Origin: JAVBQF01 sp031549195 | GTDB taxonomy: Bacteria; Bacillota_I; Bacilli_A; RF39; UBA660 | DNA length: 41,680 nucleotides | Assembly (NCBI GenBank): GCA_031549195.1 | Contig: JAVBQF010000038.1 | Coordinates: 1-41,680, forward strand | Reading direction: 5' to 3' | Shown here: in pieces, positions 34,008 to 41,680 of the stretch | Layout: each line of letters opens with the position of its first letter | Numbering within the stretch: the first letter of the stretch is position 1 | Program-made: the position numbers and the translations under genes | Notes under the pieces: generated by a model | What the model was told of the DNA's origin: nothing | What the model saw: only the letters and a program-made list of their open reading frames with translations | Database searches by the model: none

Positions 34008-35318
34008 CTACTTCCCACTTTCTATATTATTAATATCATCAACAACAATAACATGATTCCAAAGCATATTCATCCAACAAGTATAAAGATAGTCTCCTGT
34101 TTCTGTTGGGATAAACTCAATTATATTATCTCCTACTTCAAGTTTCTTTTCAATATTCCATTCTTCAAATACAACCCTATTATTGCAGTCATTTAAATAT
34201 CTTTCTTCTACATATATATTAAGTTTAACTTTAATTCCCTTTTGAACGACAATATTTTTATATCCCCCTGTAGTCAAATTAATTGTTACTTCTTGATAAT
34301 CTTCTTTTATTGTAGACACTTCATAACTATAATAGTTTATTTTCGTTATGTCTAATCCTACAAATGATAGGGCTCTATTAAACATAACAAACGCTAATAA
34401 TATTACTAACACTCCACCTATTCTTTTAAATAGCAATATATTTTTATTTTTTAATGAATTAAGTAACAATCCGACAGTAAGCATTAAAGGAACAGTACCA
34501 AGAGCAAAGACAAGCATTGACAAGGCACCCAATATGACTGAGCCAGTTGCAACTGCATATAACTCCATAGTCTGCAATGCACCACACGGCATAAATCCAT
34601 TTAGAAATCCAATCACAAATGGAGACTTCTTACTAATATTTATATTTATTTTCTTAAATTTAAAAGAAAACTTATAGCTAATTACATCTAAATAAGATAA
34701 TCCCATAACAAACATGAATAGTGATGCAAATAGAAGAACAATAAATTGTACTTTATCATTAATAGCTATTGTACTACCAATTAATCCAACAAATGCACCA
34801 ATTATTGTATAAGAAACAATTCTACCTAAATTATACATAATAGGATTCTTATATGATTTATCTTTCGCTAATGAAATACTCATCATTATTCCGCCACACA
34901 TACTAATACAATGGATACTAGTTATTATTCCTACTGTAAAAAGCATAAGAAAAGAGGCATTACTATTTACTTCTGGAATAATGTTTAAAAAATTAAATCC
35001 TGTTAATTCTTTTATCAAATAATAAAGAAGAAGTACTATAAAAAAGATTAATGCTATCTCTATTAAAGATTTTACTTTAGAATTAATCAGTTTTTTTTTA
35101 CTAATTTCTTTTAAAGATGTTTTATATCCAATATTAACTATTGTATCAACTATTTCTTTTTCAGAAACTATAGTCTCATCATATTTAATAAAAGCACAAC
35201 TCTCATTTAACCTGACTTCAGCACCACTTATACCAGTTGTATTATTAAGAGCCTTCTCTACTCTTGAAGAACAATGGTCACAAGTCATGCCTTTTATTTT
35301 TATATCAATCTCTTTCAT
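34008..35318 (-). CDS. HMA - SafE/UreH-like membrane - cupredoxin fusion protein
   Basis: Three parts are visible in 436 residues. An N-terminal HMA domain has KGMTCDHCSSRVE. A six- to seven-helix SafE/DsbD-like region has TSIHCISMCGGIMMS and GFLNGFMPCGALQTM, with the paired-Cys motifs of that family. A C-terminal cupredoxin-like domain ends FIPTETGDYLYTCWMNMLWNH with possible Cys and Met copper ligands. It heads the operon with copA. It probably moves or delivers copper across the membrane, the inner HMA and outer cupredoxin acting as donors or acceptors; mechanism is inferred. Confidence 0.8.
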   Translation of the reverse strand: MKEIDIKIKGMTCDHCSSRVEKALNNTTGISGAEVRLNESCAFIKYDETIVSEKEIVDTIVNIGYKTSLKEISKKKLINSKVKSLIEIALIFFIVLLLYYLIKELTGFNFLNIIPEVNSNASFLMLFTVGIITSIHCISMCGGIMMSISLAKDKSYKNPIMYNLGRIVSYTIIGAFVGLIGSTIAINDKVQFIVLLFASLFMFVMGLSYLDVISYKFSFKFKKININISKKSPFVIGFLNGFMPCGALQTMELYAVATGSVILGALSMLVFALGTVPLMLTVGLLLNSLKNKNILLFKRIGGVLVILLAFVMFNRALSFVGLDITKINYYSYEVSTIKEDYQEVTINLTTGGYKNIVVQKGIKVKLNIYVEERYLNDCNNRVVFEEWNIEKKLEVGDNIIEFIPTETGDYLYTCWMNMLWNHVIVVDDINNIESGK

Positions 35319-35441
35319 AATATCACCATTCTTATTTTATACCAGCAAAATTATTATATCACTTTTTATTATTATCCCACTAGTCATTTCAAATATTTAA
35401 TTAATATTATCTGACATATATTAAAAAGAAAGGAGTATTAT

Positions 35442-35732
35442 ATGTTTGATAAAGATTATGAAAACTTTAAAGATGATTATTGTGTATTAATTAATATATA
35501 TACAAATTGTGGTAAAGATTGCCACAAAAATGACTCTTGTGTTAAAGTAAATGTTATTACCGAATGTGAAGAAGCTGAAAGAAAAAATTATTCTGAAGAA
35601 TACGATAAGGAAACAAAGATTGATCATAAAGAAGATACATGTGTCGTTATAAATGTTATTACTAAATGTAAAAATAAATATCATAAAGAAGAAGATAATT
35701 GTGTTAAAGTAAACGTTATTACTGAATGTTAA
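35442..35732 (+). CDS. Small protein of four Cys-bracketed 10-residue repeats, unknown
   Basis: The 96-residue protein has four copies of C-V-x-[IV]-N-[IV]-x-T-x-C: residues 14-23 (CVLINIYTNC), 33-42 (CVKVNVITEC), 67-76 (CVVINVITKC) and 87-96 (CVKVNVITEC), the last ending the protein. Between them are charged Lys/Glu/Asp/His linkers. There are nine cysteines. Each repeat looks like one beta strand between two cysteines, suiting disulfide cross-linking or metal binding. AAGGAG precedes the ATG. It is divergent from the copper operon and convergent with the kinase gene. A spore-coat or metal-binding role is conceivable; no family is recognised. Confidence 0.75.
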   Translation: MFDKDYENFKDDYCVLINIYTNCGKDCHKNDSCVKVNVITECEEAERKNYSEEYDKETKIDHKEDTCVVINVITKCKNKYHKEEDNCVKVNVITEC

Positions 35733-35755
35733 AAAAGGGACTTTTATAGTCCCTT
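35731..35755 (-). terminator. Terminator of the two-component operon
   Basis: AAGGGAC pairs with GTCCCTT around a seven-base loop; on the minus strand six T follow. The kinase TAA lies in the loop. On the plus strand the hairpin directly follows the stop codon of the Cys-repeat gene, without a T run. Confidence 0.8.
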
Positions 35756-37012
35756 ACTTATTATAAATGATACTCCCTTTTTACTATGATTCTTTACAAC
35801 TATATCATAGTTTAATAAATTAAGAGTTTTTTTAACGATGGACAATCCTAATCCAAATTCTCCTTTAATGCCCTTCCTATAAGGACTAAACATTATCGTT
35901 AAGAATTCTTCATCTATATTTGGACCATCATTATATAAAGTTAATTTATTATTTTTAACAGTTATTTTAATTTCTTTTAAAGCATATCTCATAAAGTTAT
36001 TTAGTATATTATCAATAATAGTTTCCCAAAGATCAAAAGTCCCATAAAATTTGCTATTATCAATACTAAGAGAAAAGTTGATATCTTTCCTTTGATATTT
36101 AAACTTTTCAGTTGCAGAAGTTATAACTTCACTTATATCAATCTCTTCTTTATTTTCAGGAGCCTTGTCCTTTAAATAATCAAGTTTATTCAGAGATAGA
36201 AGTGAGTGTACCTTTTTTTCTAATTTGAGAGTTTGTTCATCAATTACCTTTAAAGCATTCTCTTTAGTTTCAACACCATCATTAACTGCTTCAACATAAG
36301 ATTTTATTACAGTGAGAGGGGTTTTAAAATCATGTGAAATATTGTGATACATGTGGTTTTTATAATTTTCTTGGTTTTTTAATGAAATTCTCATATCTTC
36401 AATGGCTTTTGCAAGCATTGTAATCTCATCTTCCATCCTAAAATCTACTTTATGGTTAAAATTATCATTATCAATATTATCTACCTTTTGTTTTACCTTA
36501 GCTATTTTCTTTACTAAGATATTACTCCATATAAAGGTAATTAAAGATACTAAAACAAAAGCAATTATTAATACTGGCAATGTTGCCCCCATGATATTTC
36601 TTTTTATTTCAGCTATTGAGGAGTCCTCTGTAACTGCTATTTTTTTATTAGAATTATCTTCCATTACATAATAATAATAAATTTTATCCTTATATAAAAA
36701 CTTGCCCTTTTCTTCCTTAACATTTAAAAGCAAATCATTTTTATTAATTGGGATTATATTTGAAAAGTTAGGACTAAAATAAATTTCTTCTTCAGTTATA
36801 TAGAGAAATCCTATCGATTTACTTAATGTTGTATATTCTATTTCTTCTGATATGGCATCAAGAGAATCTCCTAGTGCATTGTATATACTTTTCTCATAAA
36901 TTGGGGCTAGAGCACGAGGAAGTACTACTCCTAGTGTAATTAATACTATATTAAATATTATTATAACTAATAATATTAATTGTTTACCAAGACTATTTTC
37001 TAACTGTTTCAT
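35744..37012 (-). CDS. Sensor histidine kinase
   Basis: Two membrane segments (LVIIIFNIVLITLGVVL near residue 13 and LPVLIIAFVLVSLITFIW near residue 145) enclose an extracellular sensor of about 110 residues. A HAMP-like linker follows, then the H box YHNISHDFKTPLTVIKSY, an N box in IIDNILNNFMRYA, and the ATP lid with FGLGLSIVKKTL. Length of 422 residues is typical. It overlaps the response-regulator gene by four bases, so they form one pair. The signal is unknown; copper is suggested only by nearby genes. Confidence 0.92.
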   Translation of the reverse strand: MKQLENSLGKQLILLVIIIFNIVLITLGVVLPRALAPIYEKSIYNALGDSLDAISEEIEYTTLSKSIGFLYITEEEIYFSPNFSNIIPINKNDLLLNVKEEKGKFLYKDKIYYYYVMEDNSNKKIAVTEDSSIAEIKRNIMGATLPVLIIAFVLVSLITFIWSNILVKKIAKVKQKVDNIDNDNFNHKVDFRMEDEITMLAKAIEDMRISLKNQENYKNHMYHNISHDFKTPLTVIKSYVEAVNDGVETKENALKVIDEQTLKLEKKVHSLLSLNKLDYLKDKAPENKEEIDISEVITSATEKFKYQRKDINFSLSIDNSKFYGTFDLWETIIDNILNNFMRYALKEIKITVKNNKLTLYNDGPNIDEEFLTIMFSPYRKGIKGEFGLGLSIVKKTLNLLNYDIVVKNHSKKGVSFIISKGL

Positions 37013-37668
37013 GTTAATCTATACCCATATCCATATATAGTGGATACATTAAGAAGCGGCATCTTCTTTCTAAGTCTTCTGACTAAGTCATCAACTGCCC
37101 TATCACTTCCAAAATAGTCATTGCCCCATATAACTTTAAGTATATCTTCTCTACCAAATGTTTTGTTAAGATTTGTAACTAATAATACTAATAAATCAAA
37201 TTCTAAAGTAGTAAGTTTTATTTCAGTGTCATTAGAGTATGCTACTCTTTTATTTTTATCTACTATATAATCTGCATATTTAACTAAATCTTCATTAGTT
37301 GATTTATATACTCTTTGTATAATTCTATTTACTCTAAGCACTAATTCTTTAGGAGAGTAAGGCTTTGATAAATAGTCGTCACTTCCAAGCTCAAGGCCTA
37401 TAATCCTATCAATTCCTTGGTCTCTTGCTGATGTGAATATAACAGGAGTATTACTATCATTCTTTCTTATTTCTTTTATAATGTCATAACCAGATATATC
37501 ATCTGCTAACATAATATCAAGAATCCATAAATTTGGATTCTCATCTATGTAGTCTAAAGCCTCTTTGCCCTTAAAAAACTGGATAACCTTATAGTTTTCT
37601 TTCTCTAAATAGATTTTAATTAGATTTGACAAATCTATTTCATCTTCTACTAAACATATGGTATACAT
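37009..37668 (-). CDS. OmpR-family response regulator
   Basis: The receiver domain has the acidic pocket CLVEDEIDL, phosphorylated Asp in WILDIMLADD, FTSARDQ and Lys in YLSKPYSPKEL. A winged-helix DNA-binding domain follows (KLTTLEFDLLVLLVTN, AVDDLVRRLRKKMP, STIYGYGYRLT). It has 219 residues from ATG 37668, which has AAGGTG six bases upstream; the GTG at 37677 sits in that site. It is upstream of and overlaps its kinase gene. The regulated genes cannot be read from the sequence. Confidence 0.93.
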   Translation of the reverse strand: MYTICLVEDEIDLSNLIKIYLEKENYKVIQFFKGKEALDYIDENPNLWILDIMLADDISGYDIIKEIRKNDSNTPVIFTSARDQGIDRIIGLELGSDDYLSKPYSPKELVLRVNRIIQRVYKSTNEDLVKYADYIVDKNKRVAYSNDTEIKLTTLEFDLLVLLVTNLNKTFGREDILKVIWGNDYFGSDRAVDDLVRRLRKKMPLLNVSTIYGYGYRLT

Positions 37669-37946
37669 ACACTTCACCTTTCATTATTATATCATATTAA
37701 ACTTTTATTATCTCACCTTCTTTCTTCACTGCATAATTTATATTTTAATTATTATGTTATTACTTCTTAGGCTTTCTGTTAATAACCATCATCTCCTTTC
37801 ATATTATAAGTATACAAAATAAATATAGTTAAAATATTAAATAAGTATGGGAAATTATGGTATTAAAAAAAGATAACACTAATACCGTCATCTTCCATTT
37901 AGGCAAGTCAATTATCACCTTATAATTTTTAATTACAAAATAATAT
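37669..37946. other. Intergenic region between gpsA and the two-component operon
   Basis: On the minus strand TATAAT (37803-37808) is followed by AAAGGAG and a nine-codon ORF (MVINRKPKK, ATG at 37789 or 37792), so the two-component mRNA may have a long leader. Further right GGTATTA (37859-37865) and TAATACC (37880-37886) form a 7-bp hairpin with an A/T loop. I see no gene or clear terminator for gpsA. Confidence 0.4.
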
Positions 37947-38924
37947 TTATTTTAACATTAAAAAGTCTTGCAATGTTTCTGGGCTTTTATTTTTAAAAAC
38001 TATATCATAAATCATATTTATTATTGGTATTCTAGCCCTTTTATTCTTCAAAAGTTTATATATAGATTTAAGAGTATATAGTCCTTCTATTGTCGTATCA
38101 TTAATATAATCATCTAATTCTTCCTTTGAAGCACCCTTTCCTATTAAATAGCCTAACTTATAGTTACGACTCTTATCACTGGTTGAGGTCATAAGTAAAT
38201 CGCCAAATCCAGCATAAGATAAAATTGTTTTTTTGCTTCCACCTAGTACTTTCATTAACTCTCTAATATCATGCAGCGATTCTGTAATAAACATAGCCTG
38301 TGTCGATTCTGGATAATCTAGCCCCTTAAGCATTCCTGCTGCTATAGCAATAACATTTTTTATTGCACCACCCAATTCGACACCTATAATATCCCTTGTA
38401 CTTCTAAGCTTCATAGTATCATTTGCTAAAGCATTTCTAACTACTTTATCTGTCTCTTTACACTTTGTTGCTAAAGATAGCCCAATAGGATAATTATTTG
38501 CTATATCTATCGCAAAAGAAGGCCCAGATATAACAGCTATACGTTTTGTTTTTATATGTTGTTTCACTATATCACTTATAAATAAGCAACTTCCTTGTTC
38601 TATACCTTTAGAAGCAATCAATATATGCTGCTCAGTCTTTTTTATTGTTGATGCAATAAGCATTGTTACATCATTTACAAAACCAGCTGGCACTGCTATT
38701 ACAATTAATTTAGCATCTTTAATTGCATATTCTATATCTGTTGTTATTACAATATCTTCTGGTATCTTAATACCTTTTAGTGCTTTCTTATTTTCTCTAT
38801 TTTCTAATAAGTCATCTTTCTCTTTTTCAAATTTAGTCCACATTCTAATATCACAATTATTTTTATGAAACATTAAAGAAAGTGCAAGACCAAATGCCCC
38901 AGTACCTATTATTGCTACTTTCAT
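37947..38924 (-). CDS. gpsA: Glycerol-3-phosphate dehydrogenase (NAD(P)+)
   Basis: GpsA reduces dihydroxyacetone phosphate to sn-glycerol 3-phosphate for phospholipid synthesis. The N-terminal dinucleotide fold is AIIGTGAFGLALSLMF. Conserved family elements are AVPAGFVNDV, ASKGIE, VISGPSFAIDIA, LGGAIKNVIAIAAGM with the catalytic Lys, and YAGFGDLLMT. Length of 325 residues is typical. It starts 35 bases after the sigE stop on the same strand, so it may be partly co-transcribed with the sporulation genes, which is not usual. Confidence 0.96.
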   Translation of the reverse strand: MKVAIIGTGAFGLALSLMFHKNNCDIRMWTKFEKEKDDLLENRENKKALKGIKIPEDIVITTDIEYAIKDAKLIVIAVPAGFVNDVTMLIASTIKKTEQHILIASKGIEQGSCLFISDIVKQHIKTKRIAVISGPSFAIDIANNYPIGLSLATKCKETDKVVRNALANDTMKLRSTRDIIGVELGGAIKNVIAIAAGMLKGLDYPESTQAMFITESLHDIRELMKVLGGSKKTILSYAGFGDLLMTSTSDKSRNYKLGYLIGKGASKEELDDYINDTTIEGLYTLKSIYKLLKNKRARIPIINMIYDIVFKNKSPETLQDFLMLK

Positions 38925-38959
38925 ATCATCACATCCTTGTACGATAATTATAGCACAAT

Positions 38960-39649
38960 TTATACTTTAATAACATTTTTTAATCTTTTAATAACCTTTT
39001 TTTCTATTCTTGATATATACGATTGACTAATACCTAATATTTCAGCAACATCCTTCTGAGTCTTCTCTTCATAGCCTAATAAACCATATCTCATTACCAT
39101 TATTTCTTTATCTCTTTTATTAAGCTTTGATATTTCTTCAAGCATCATTTTTTTATTAGTATCCTCCTCTAAGCCCTTTGTAACTATATCAGGATCAGTT
39201 CCAAGAATATCTTCTAAATGTAATTCATTACCATCCAAATCAAAACTTAATGACTCATCAAAACTCACCTCTGTTTTAACTCTTTTATTTTTTCTTAAAT
39301 ACATTAATATCTCATTATCAATACATCGGGATGCATAAGTAGCTAGTTTGATGTTCTTATCCATACTGTAAGTTTTAATAGCCTTTATTAACCCAATTGT
39401 ACCAATACTCACTAAATCCTCTAAATCAACCTTTGTATTTTCATACTTTTTCGATAAGAAAACAACAAGTCTTAAATTGTGTTCAATAAGCTTATCTCGT
39501 GCCATGGAATCACCATCTGCAGCCATAATAAGATAGTATTCCTCTAATTCCTTTGTTAATGGTTCAGGCAATTTATCTGCTGCGCCAACATAAAATAAAA
39601 CATTGCTAACTTCAATTAACTTTCCAACTAATAATAATAAACTAATCAT
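38960..39649 (-). CDS. sigE: Sporulation sigma factor sigma-E (pro-sigma-E)
   Basis: Sigma-E directs early mother-cell transcription. Region 2 has HNLRLVVFLSKKYENT, DLVSIGTIGLIKAI and KLATYASRCIDNEILMYLR; region 4 has EKTQKDVAEILGISQSYISR. These match Bacillus SigE closely, including VSFDESL and LEDILGTDPDIVTKG. The first 20 or so residues (ISLLLLVGKLIEVSNV) form a hydrophobic pro-sequence, with FYVG matching the known processing point, but it is shorter than in B. subtilis. GGAGGAAG precedes the ATG, which overlaps the spoIIGA stop. The match separates it from sigma-G and sigma-F. Confidence 0.93.
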   Translation of the reverse strand: MISLLLLVGKLIEVSNVLFYVGAADKLPEPLTKELEEYYLIMAADGDSMARDKLIEHNLRLVVFLSKKYENTKVDLEDLVSIGTIGLIKAIKTYSMDKNIKLATYASRCIDNEILMYLRKNKRVKTEVSFDESLSFDLDGNELHLEDILGTDPDIVTKGLEEDTNKKMMLEEISKLNKRDKEIMVMRYGLLGYEEKTQKDVAEILGISQSYISRIEKKVIKRLKNVIKV

Positions 39650-40430
39650 TTCTTCCTCCTATTATTTCACTATGTAATATCATATCTATACCATCTATAT
39701 CAAAGCCTTTCAAAGAAAGACCTACTAAGATATTAAAATACTCCTCATTATCAATTACTAACTTGTCTACTTTCAAACATTTAAGTATTCCTTCACCACT
39801 AGCTGTTTTAAATGGAACTAAAATGCTATGTTCTATATCAAACTTTATTTTATTTGTTTTAATCAGTACAATAGGTCTTTTCTTGTACTGATCATAAAGT
39901 TTATTACCAGTATCTAAAAATGCATTAAATTTATATATTTTATTTTTATAGTAAAGATCTACTTTATAATAATGACTGTAATTACTCCTTATTTTTTTAT
40001 TCTCCCTAATATATATATATAATATTATCGGCGAAATAATGATTAAAACGACAAAGTTAATACTCATTCCATTGTTAAAGAATAAAATTCCACTGTTTCT
40101 ATAATTAAATTCTACTTTAAGTAAATAAAGGAATCCTCCCAACAAAATACTTAATATATAAAGATATAATAGATTATTTAAAGAATATTTTATATTTCTA
40201 TAGCCGAATGCTACTATAACCATAAGCATACTTATTAATAGTTTCAATACAAATAGTTCAATACTTGTAAGGGAAAAAAACAAAAAAAGAATAGATATAC
40301 CACCAACCAAGCTTCCACAAATTATCCTTTTAATTGTAACATTTCTCTTAAGCACTATAGAGGTTGATAATAAAAGAAGAAAATCTAATATAATATTCAA
40401 GATTATAACCAAATCTAAATAAACTTTCAT
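39642..40430 (-). CDS. spoIIGA: Sigma-E processing peptidase SpoIIGA
   Basis: SpoIIGA is a membrane aspartic protease that cleaves pro-sigma-E in the mother cell. The N-terminal half has five hydrophobic segments starting VYLDLVIILNIILDFLLLL. The cytosolic protease half has FNAFLDTGNKLYD with D173-T-G, KRPIVLI and a late GLSLKGFDIDGIDMIL. The start is ATG 40430, giving MKVYLD as in other SpoIIGA, with GGTGAT upstream; in-frame ATG and GTG codons lie 6 and 12 bases earlier. The order spoIIGA-sigE is the standard sporulation arrangement. Confidence 0.92.
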   Translation of the reverse strand: MKVYLDLVIILNIILDFLLLLSTSIVLKRNVTIKRIICGSLVGGISILFLFFSLTSIELFVLKLLISMLMVIVAFGYRNIKYSLNNLLYLYILSILLGGFLYLLKVEFNYRNSGILFFNNGMSINFVVLIIISPIILYIYIRENKKIRSNYSHYYKVDLYYKNKIYKFNAFLDTGNKLYDQYKKRPIVLIKTNKIKFDIEHSILVPFKTASGEGILKCLKVDKLVIDNEEYFNILVGLSLKGFDIDGIDMILHSEIIGGRND

Positions 40431-40448
40431 CTTCATCACCAATAATAG

Positions 40449-40480
40449 AATATAAAAAAAAAAGCTGATTATATGTCGAA
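40449..40480 (-). promoter_or_regulatory. Possible Spo0A-controlled spoIIGA promoter
   Basis: The plus-strand heptamer TGTCGAA (40474-40480) equals the Spo0A box. On the minus strand TCGACA (40474-40479) could be a -35 box with TATATT (40449-40454) after 19 bases, a long spacer as expected for Spo0A-dependent promoters. It overlaps the loop of the upstream terminator. A 7-mer can occur by chance. Confidence 0.4.
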
Positions 40481-40490
40481 TAATCTACTC
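40454..40490 (-). terminator. Terminator of the unknown 238-aa gene
   Basis: On the minus strand AGT-A-GATTAT pairs with ATAATC-A-GCT (one mismatch) around TCGACAT, followed by ten T. It abuts the spoIIGA leader. Confidence 0.8.
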
Positions 40491-40499
40491 TTTTTAAAT

Positions 40500-41216
40500 T
40501 TATACAACTTTTGTAAATTTGCCACACTGACCTCTTGCTTGAGTTATACCTTTAACTTTATTACTTAATGCCCTTGACATCCTTTTAGTAGAACCAGGCA
40601 TTAAATCAACTGCCGATTCTTCTTTCACAGAATCAGGATCTTTGTAAGACTGACCTGATATTTTAACACTGTCCGGTAGTAGATCAGCATATTCAGGATA
40701 TCTTGCTGCCATTTCAGTACGTAAATCAATTAGTCTTTTTAAATTAGAATTCCTCATACGTATTAATCTAAGTGCCTCATCCCTATCACTATTTATGTCT
40801 TCTTCGGTACCAAGTGCAGTAATAGTAGCTTTATTATCTTCAATCATTTCAAAAATATTACTTGCTTCTCTTCCTCTATTACTAAAGATTACTCTAACAT
40901 GCTCCCCAAAACGACTCACAAAATATTCAAAACCTCTTCTGCACCTAAGAACACCTTTTGCTTCTGCTGCTAACTTAGTAATTCTATCACCTAGAGTCAT
41001 ATTACAAAAAGATTCTCTTTCTTCCAAAGATAAATTGTCTGCTATTAATGTTTTCCTAGTGCATTCTCTACTATTAGTATCTGAAAAGCTATCCTCCGCT
41101 AACTGCAAACTTTGATATGACTTAGCAAGTTGCCAATTCAACAATTGCAAATCAGTAACATATTGTCCAAAACTAACACCTATATCTATAATTTCTCCTT
41201 TATTATCTATACCCAT
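40500..41216 (-). CDS. Unknown 238-aa soluble protein
   Basis: No family is recognised. The product is charged, mainly helical, without a membrane segment or signal peptide. It has an early Gln/Leu-rich helix (VTDLQLLNWQLAKSYQSLQL), Cys residues in RECTRK, SFCNM, VLRCRRG and RGQCGK, and a helical centre (DEALRLIRMRNSNLKRL). The tail is basic. GGAGG lies five bases before the ATG and a strong terminator follows, so it is a single unit next to the sporulation genes. A sporulation role is suggested only by location. Confidence 0.6.
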   Translation of the reverse strand: MGIDNKGEIIDIGVSFGQYVTDLQLLNWQLAKSYQSLQLAEDSFSDTNSRECTRKTLIADNLSLEERESFCNMTLGDRITKLAAEAKGVLRCRRGFEYFVSRFGEHVRVIFSNRGREASNIFEMIEDNKATITALGTEEDINSDRDEALRLIRMRNSNLKRLIDLRTEMAARYPEYADLLPDSVKISGQSYKDPDSVKEESAVDLMPGSTKRMSRALSNKVKGITQARGQCGKFTKVV

Positions 41217-41264
41217 AAAACCTCCATTAAATTTAGTTTAGCATACATATAGATAATTGCAAGA

Positions 41265-41680
41265 TTATTCACTTAGCAAGCTTGAAAGCACTACTATTTT
41301 TTCGCCCTTTTGTAATATATAGTTTATGACAGAATTAAGTTCTCTTATTGTACTTGAATTATTACTAAGTCTTATGATTGAACCGCTCTCTAAATTATTC
41401 TTAATCGTACTATAGGGATACTCAAAAGCATCTATAGATGGTATTATAGTTTGCATTCTTTCATTTTTACATATATCTAGTATATCAGTATTCTTTTTAT
41501 CGGAATAGCAATACATTGGCTTATTAGTGCCAATGTTTTTATATATCATCTTTCCATAATTAATAACATCTCTATTATATTTATAATAATTACCTAACAG
41601 TTCTAATTCATAACCATTTATGGCAAGTAATTTAACCGCATCAAGACTTTCTTCAATTACCTTATTTTCAATAAAAAAAG
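41265..41680 (-). CDS. Probable polysaccharide-deacetylase-like protein, C-terminal part
   Basis: The frame is open from the right edge of the window to the stop at 41265, at least 138 codons, so the N-terminus is missing. The C-terminus resembles NodB-domain ends: ESLDAVKLLAINGYELELL upstream, IPSIDAFEYPYSTIKNNL, then GSIIRLSNNSSTIRELNSVI and KGEKIVVLSSLLSE, where active family members have GSIILLH. The His of that motif reads Arg-Leu-Ser here, so it may be degenerate. The assignment rests on the final 60 residues only. Confidence 0.5.
   Translation of the reverse strand, partial: FFIENKVIEESLDAVKLLAINGYELELLGNYYKYNRDVINYGKMIYKNIGTNKPMYCYSDKKNTDILDICKNERMQTIIPSIDAFEYPYSTIKNNLESGSIIRLSNNSSTIRELNSVINYILQKGEKIVVLSSLLSE

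Noticed and set aside
35420..35432. Sigma-K/sigma-E type -10 box (CATATATTA) before the Cys-repeat gene
   Set aside because: No -35 element at the required distance; such strings are frequent in AT-rich DNA.

Overview
This window is AT-rich bacterial DNA from a low-GC, spore-forming Bacillota lineage. The support is hrcA-grpE-dnaK-dnaJ with CIRCE operators, the xerD-deoB pair, spoIIGA-sigE, strong purine-rich ribosome-binding sites and frequent intrinsic terminators. TGG is the Trp codon and TGA is used as a stop, so the code looks standard. I cannot name the genus. A reduced gut-associated Bacilli lineage would fit, but that is inference.

Layout. Positions 1-about 710 look different from the rest: visibly higher GC, the 3' end of a flagellar rod/hook gene, tRNA-Arg(ACG) with a 17-bp terminator, and a convergent C-terminal gene scrap. 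This may be a transferred block or a contig join. From 760 to 13,990 there are a DUF1540 protein, an unknown 133-aa protein, deoB and xerD, a zinc-phospholipase-like protein, rarA, a small membrane protein, a NodB-type deacetylase, and the heat-shock operon hrcA-grpE-dnaK-pepF-dnaJ behind two CIRCE elements. From 14,111 to 18,443 lies a tight six-gene leftward operon: MBL hydrolase, HD-like protein, DUF84 phosphatase, YdcF-like protein, exonuclease III and a membrane metallopeptidase. Then come a beta-propeller-like protein, an ABC-2 transporter trio behind a possible leader-peptide attenuator, a CYTH protein, a DHH phosphodiesterase broken by an in-frame TAA, a secreted DUF4097 protein and a methyltransferase.

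Positions 26,113-31,627 form the accessory part. Two imperfect 75-77 bp direct repeats, the right one abutting tRNA-Met, flank a viperin-like radical SAM gene, a pMV158-type oriT, a YbaK-family deacylase, a MobV relaxase, a large serine recombinase broken by an in-frame TAA, a leader ORF across a terminator, and a small unknown gene. I read this as an integrative and mobilizable element carrying a possible antiviral viperin. This is the best candidate in the window for something undescribed.

Right of the element are a copper module (copA plus an HMA-SafE-cupredoxin fusion), a divergent small protein built from four Cys-bracketed 10-residue repeats, a two-component system, gpsA, and spoIIGA-sigE with a Spo0A-box-like site in the upstream terminator loop. 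The window ends with an unknown 238-aa protein and the C-terminal part of a probable polysaccharide-deacetylase-like protein that runs off the edge.
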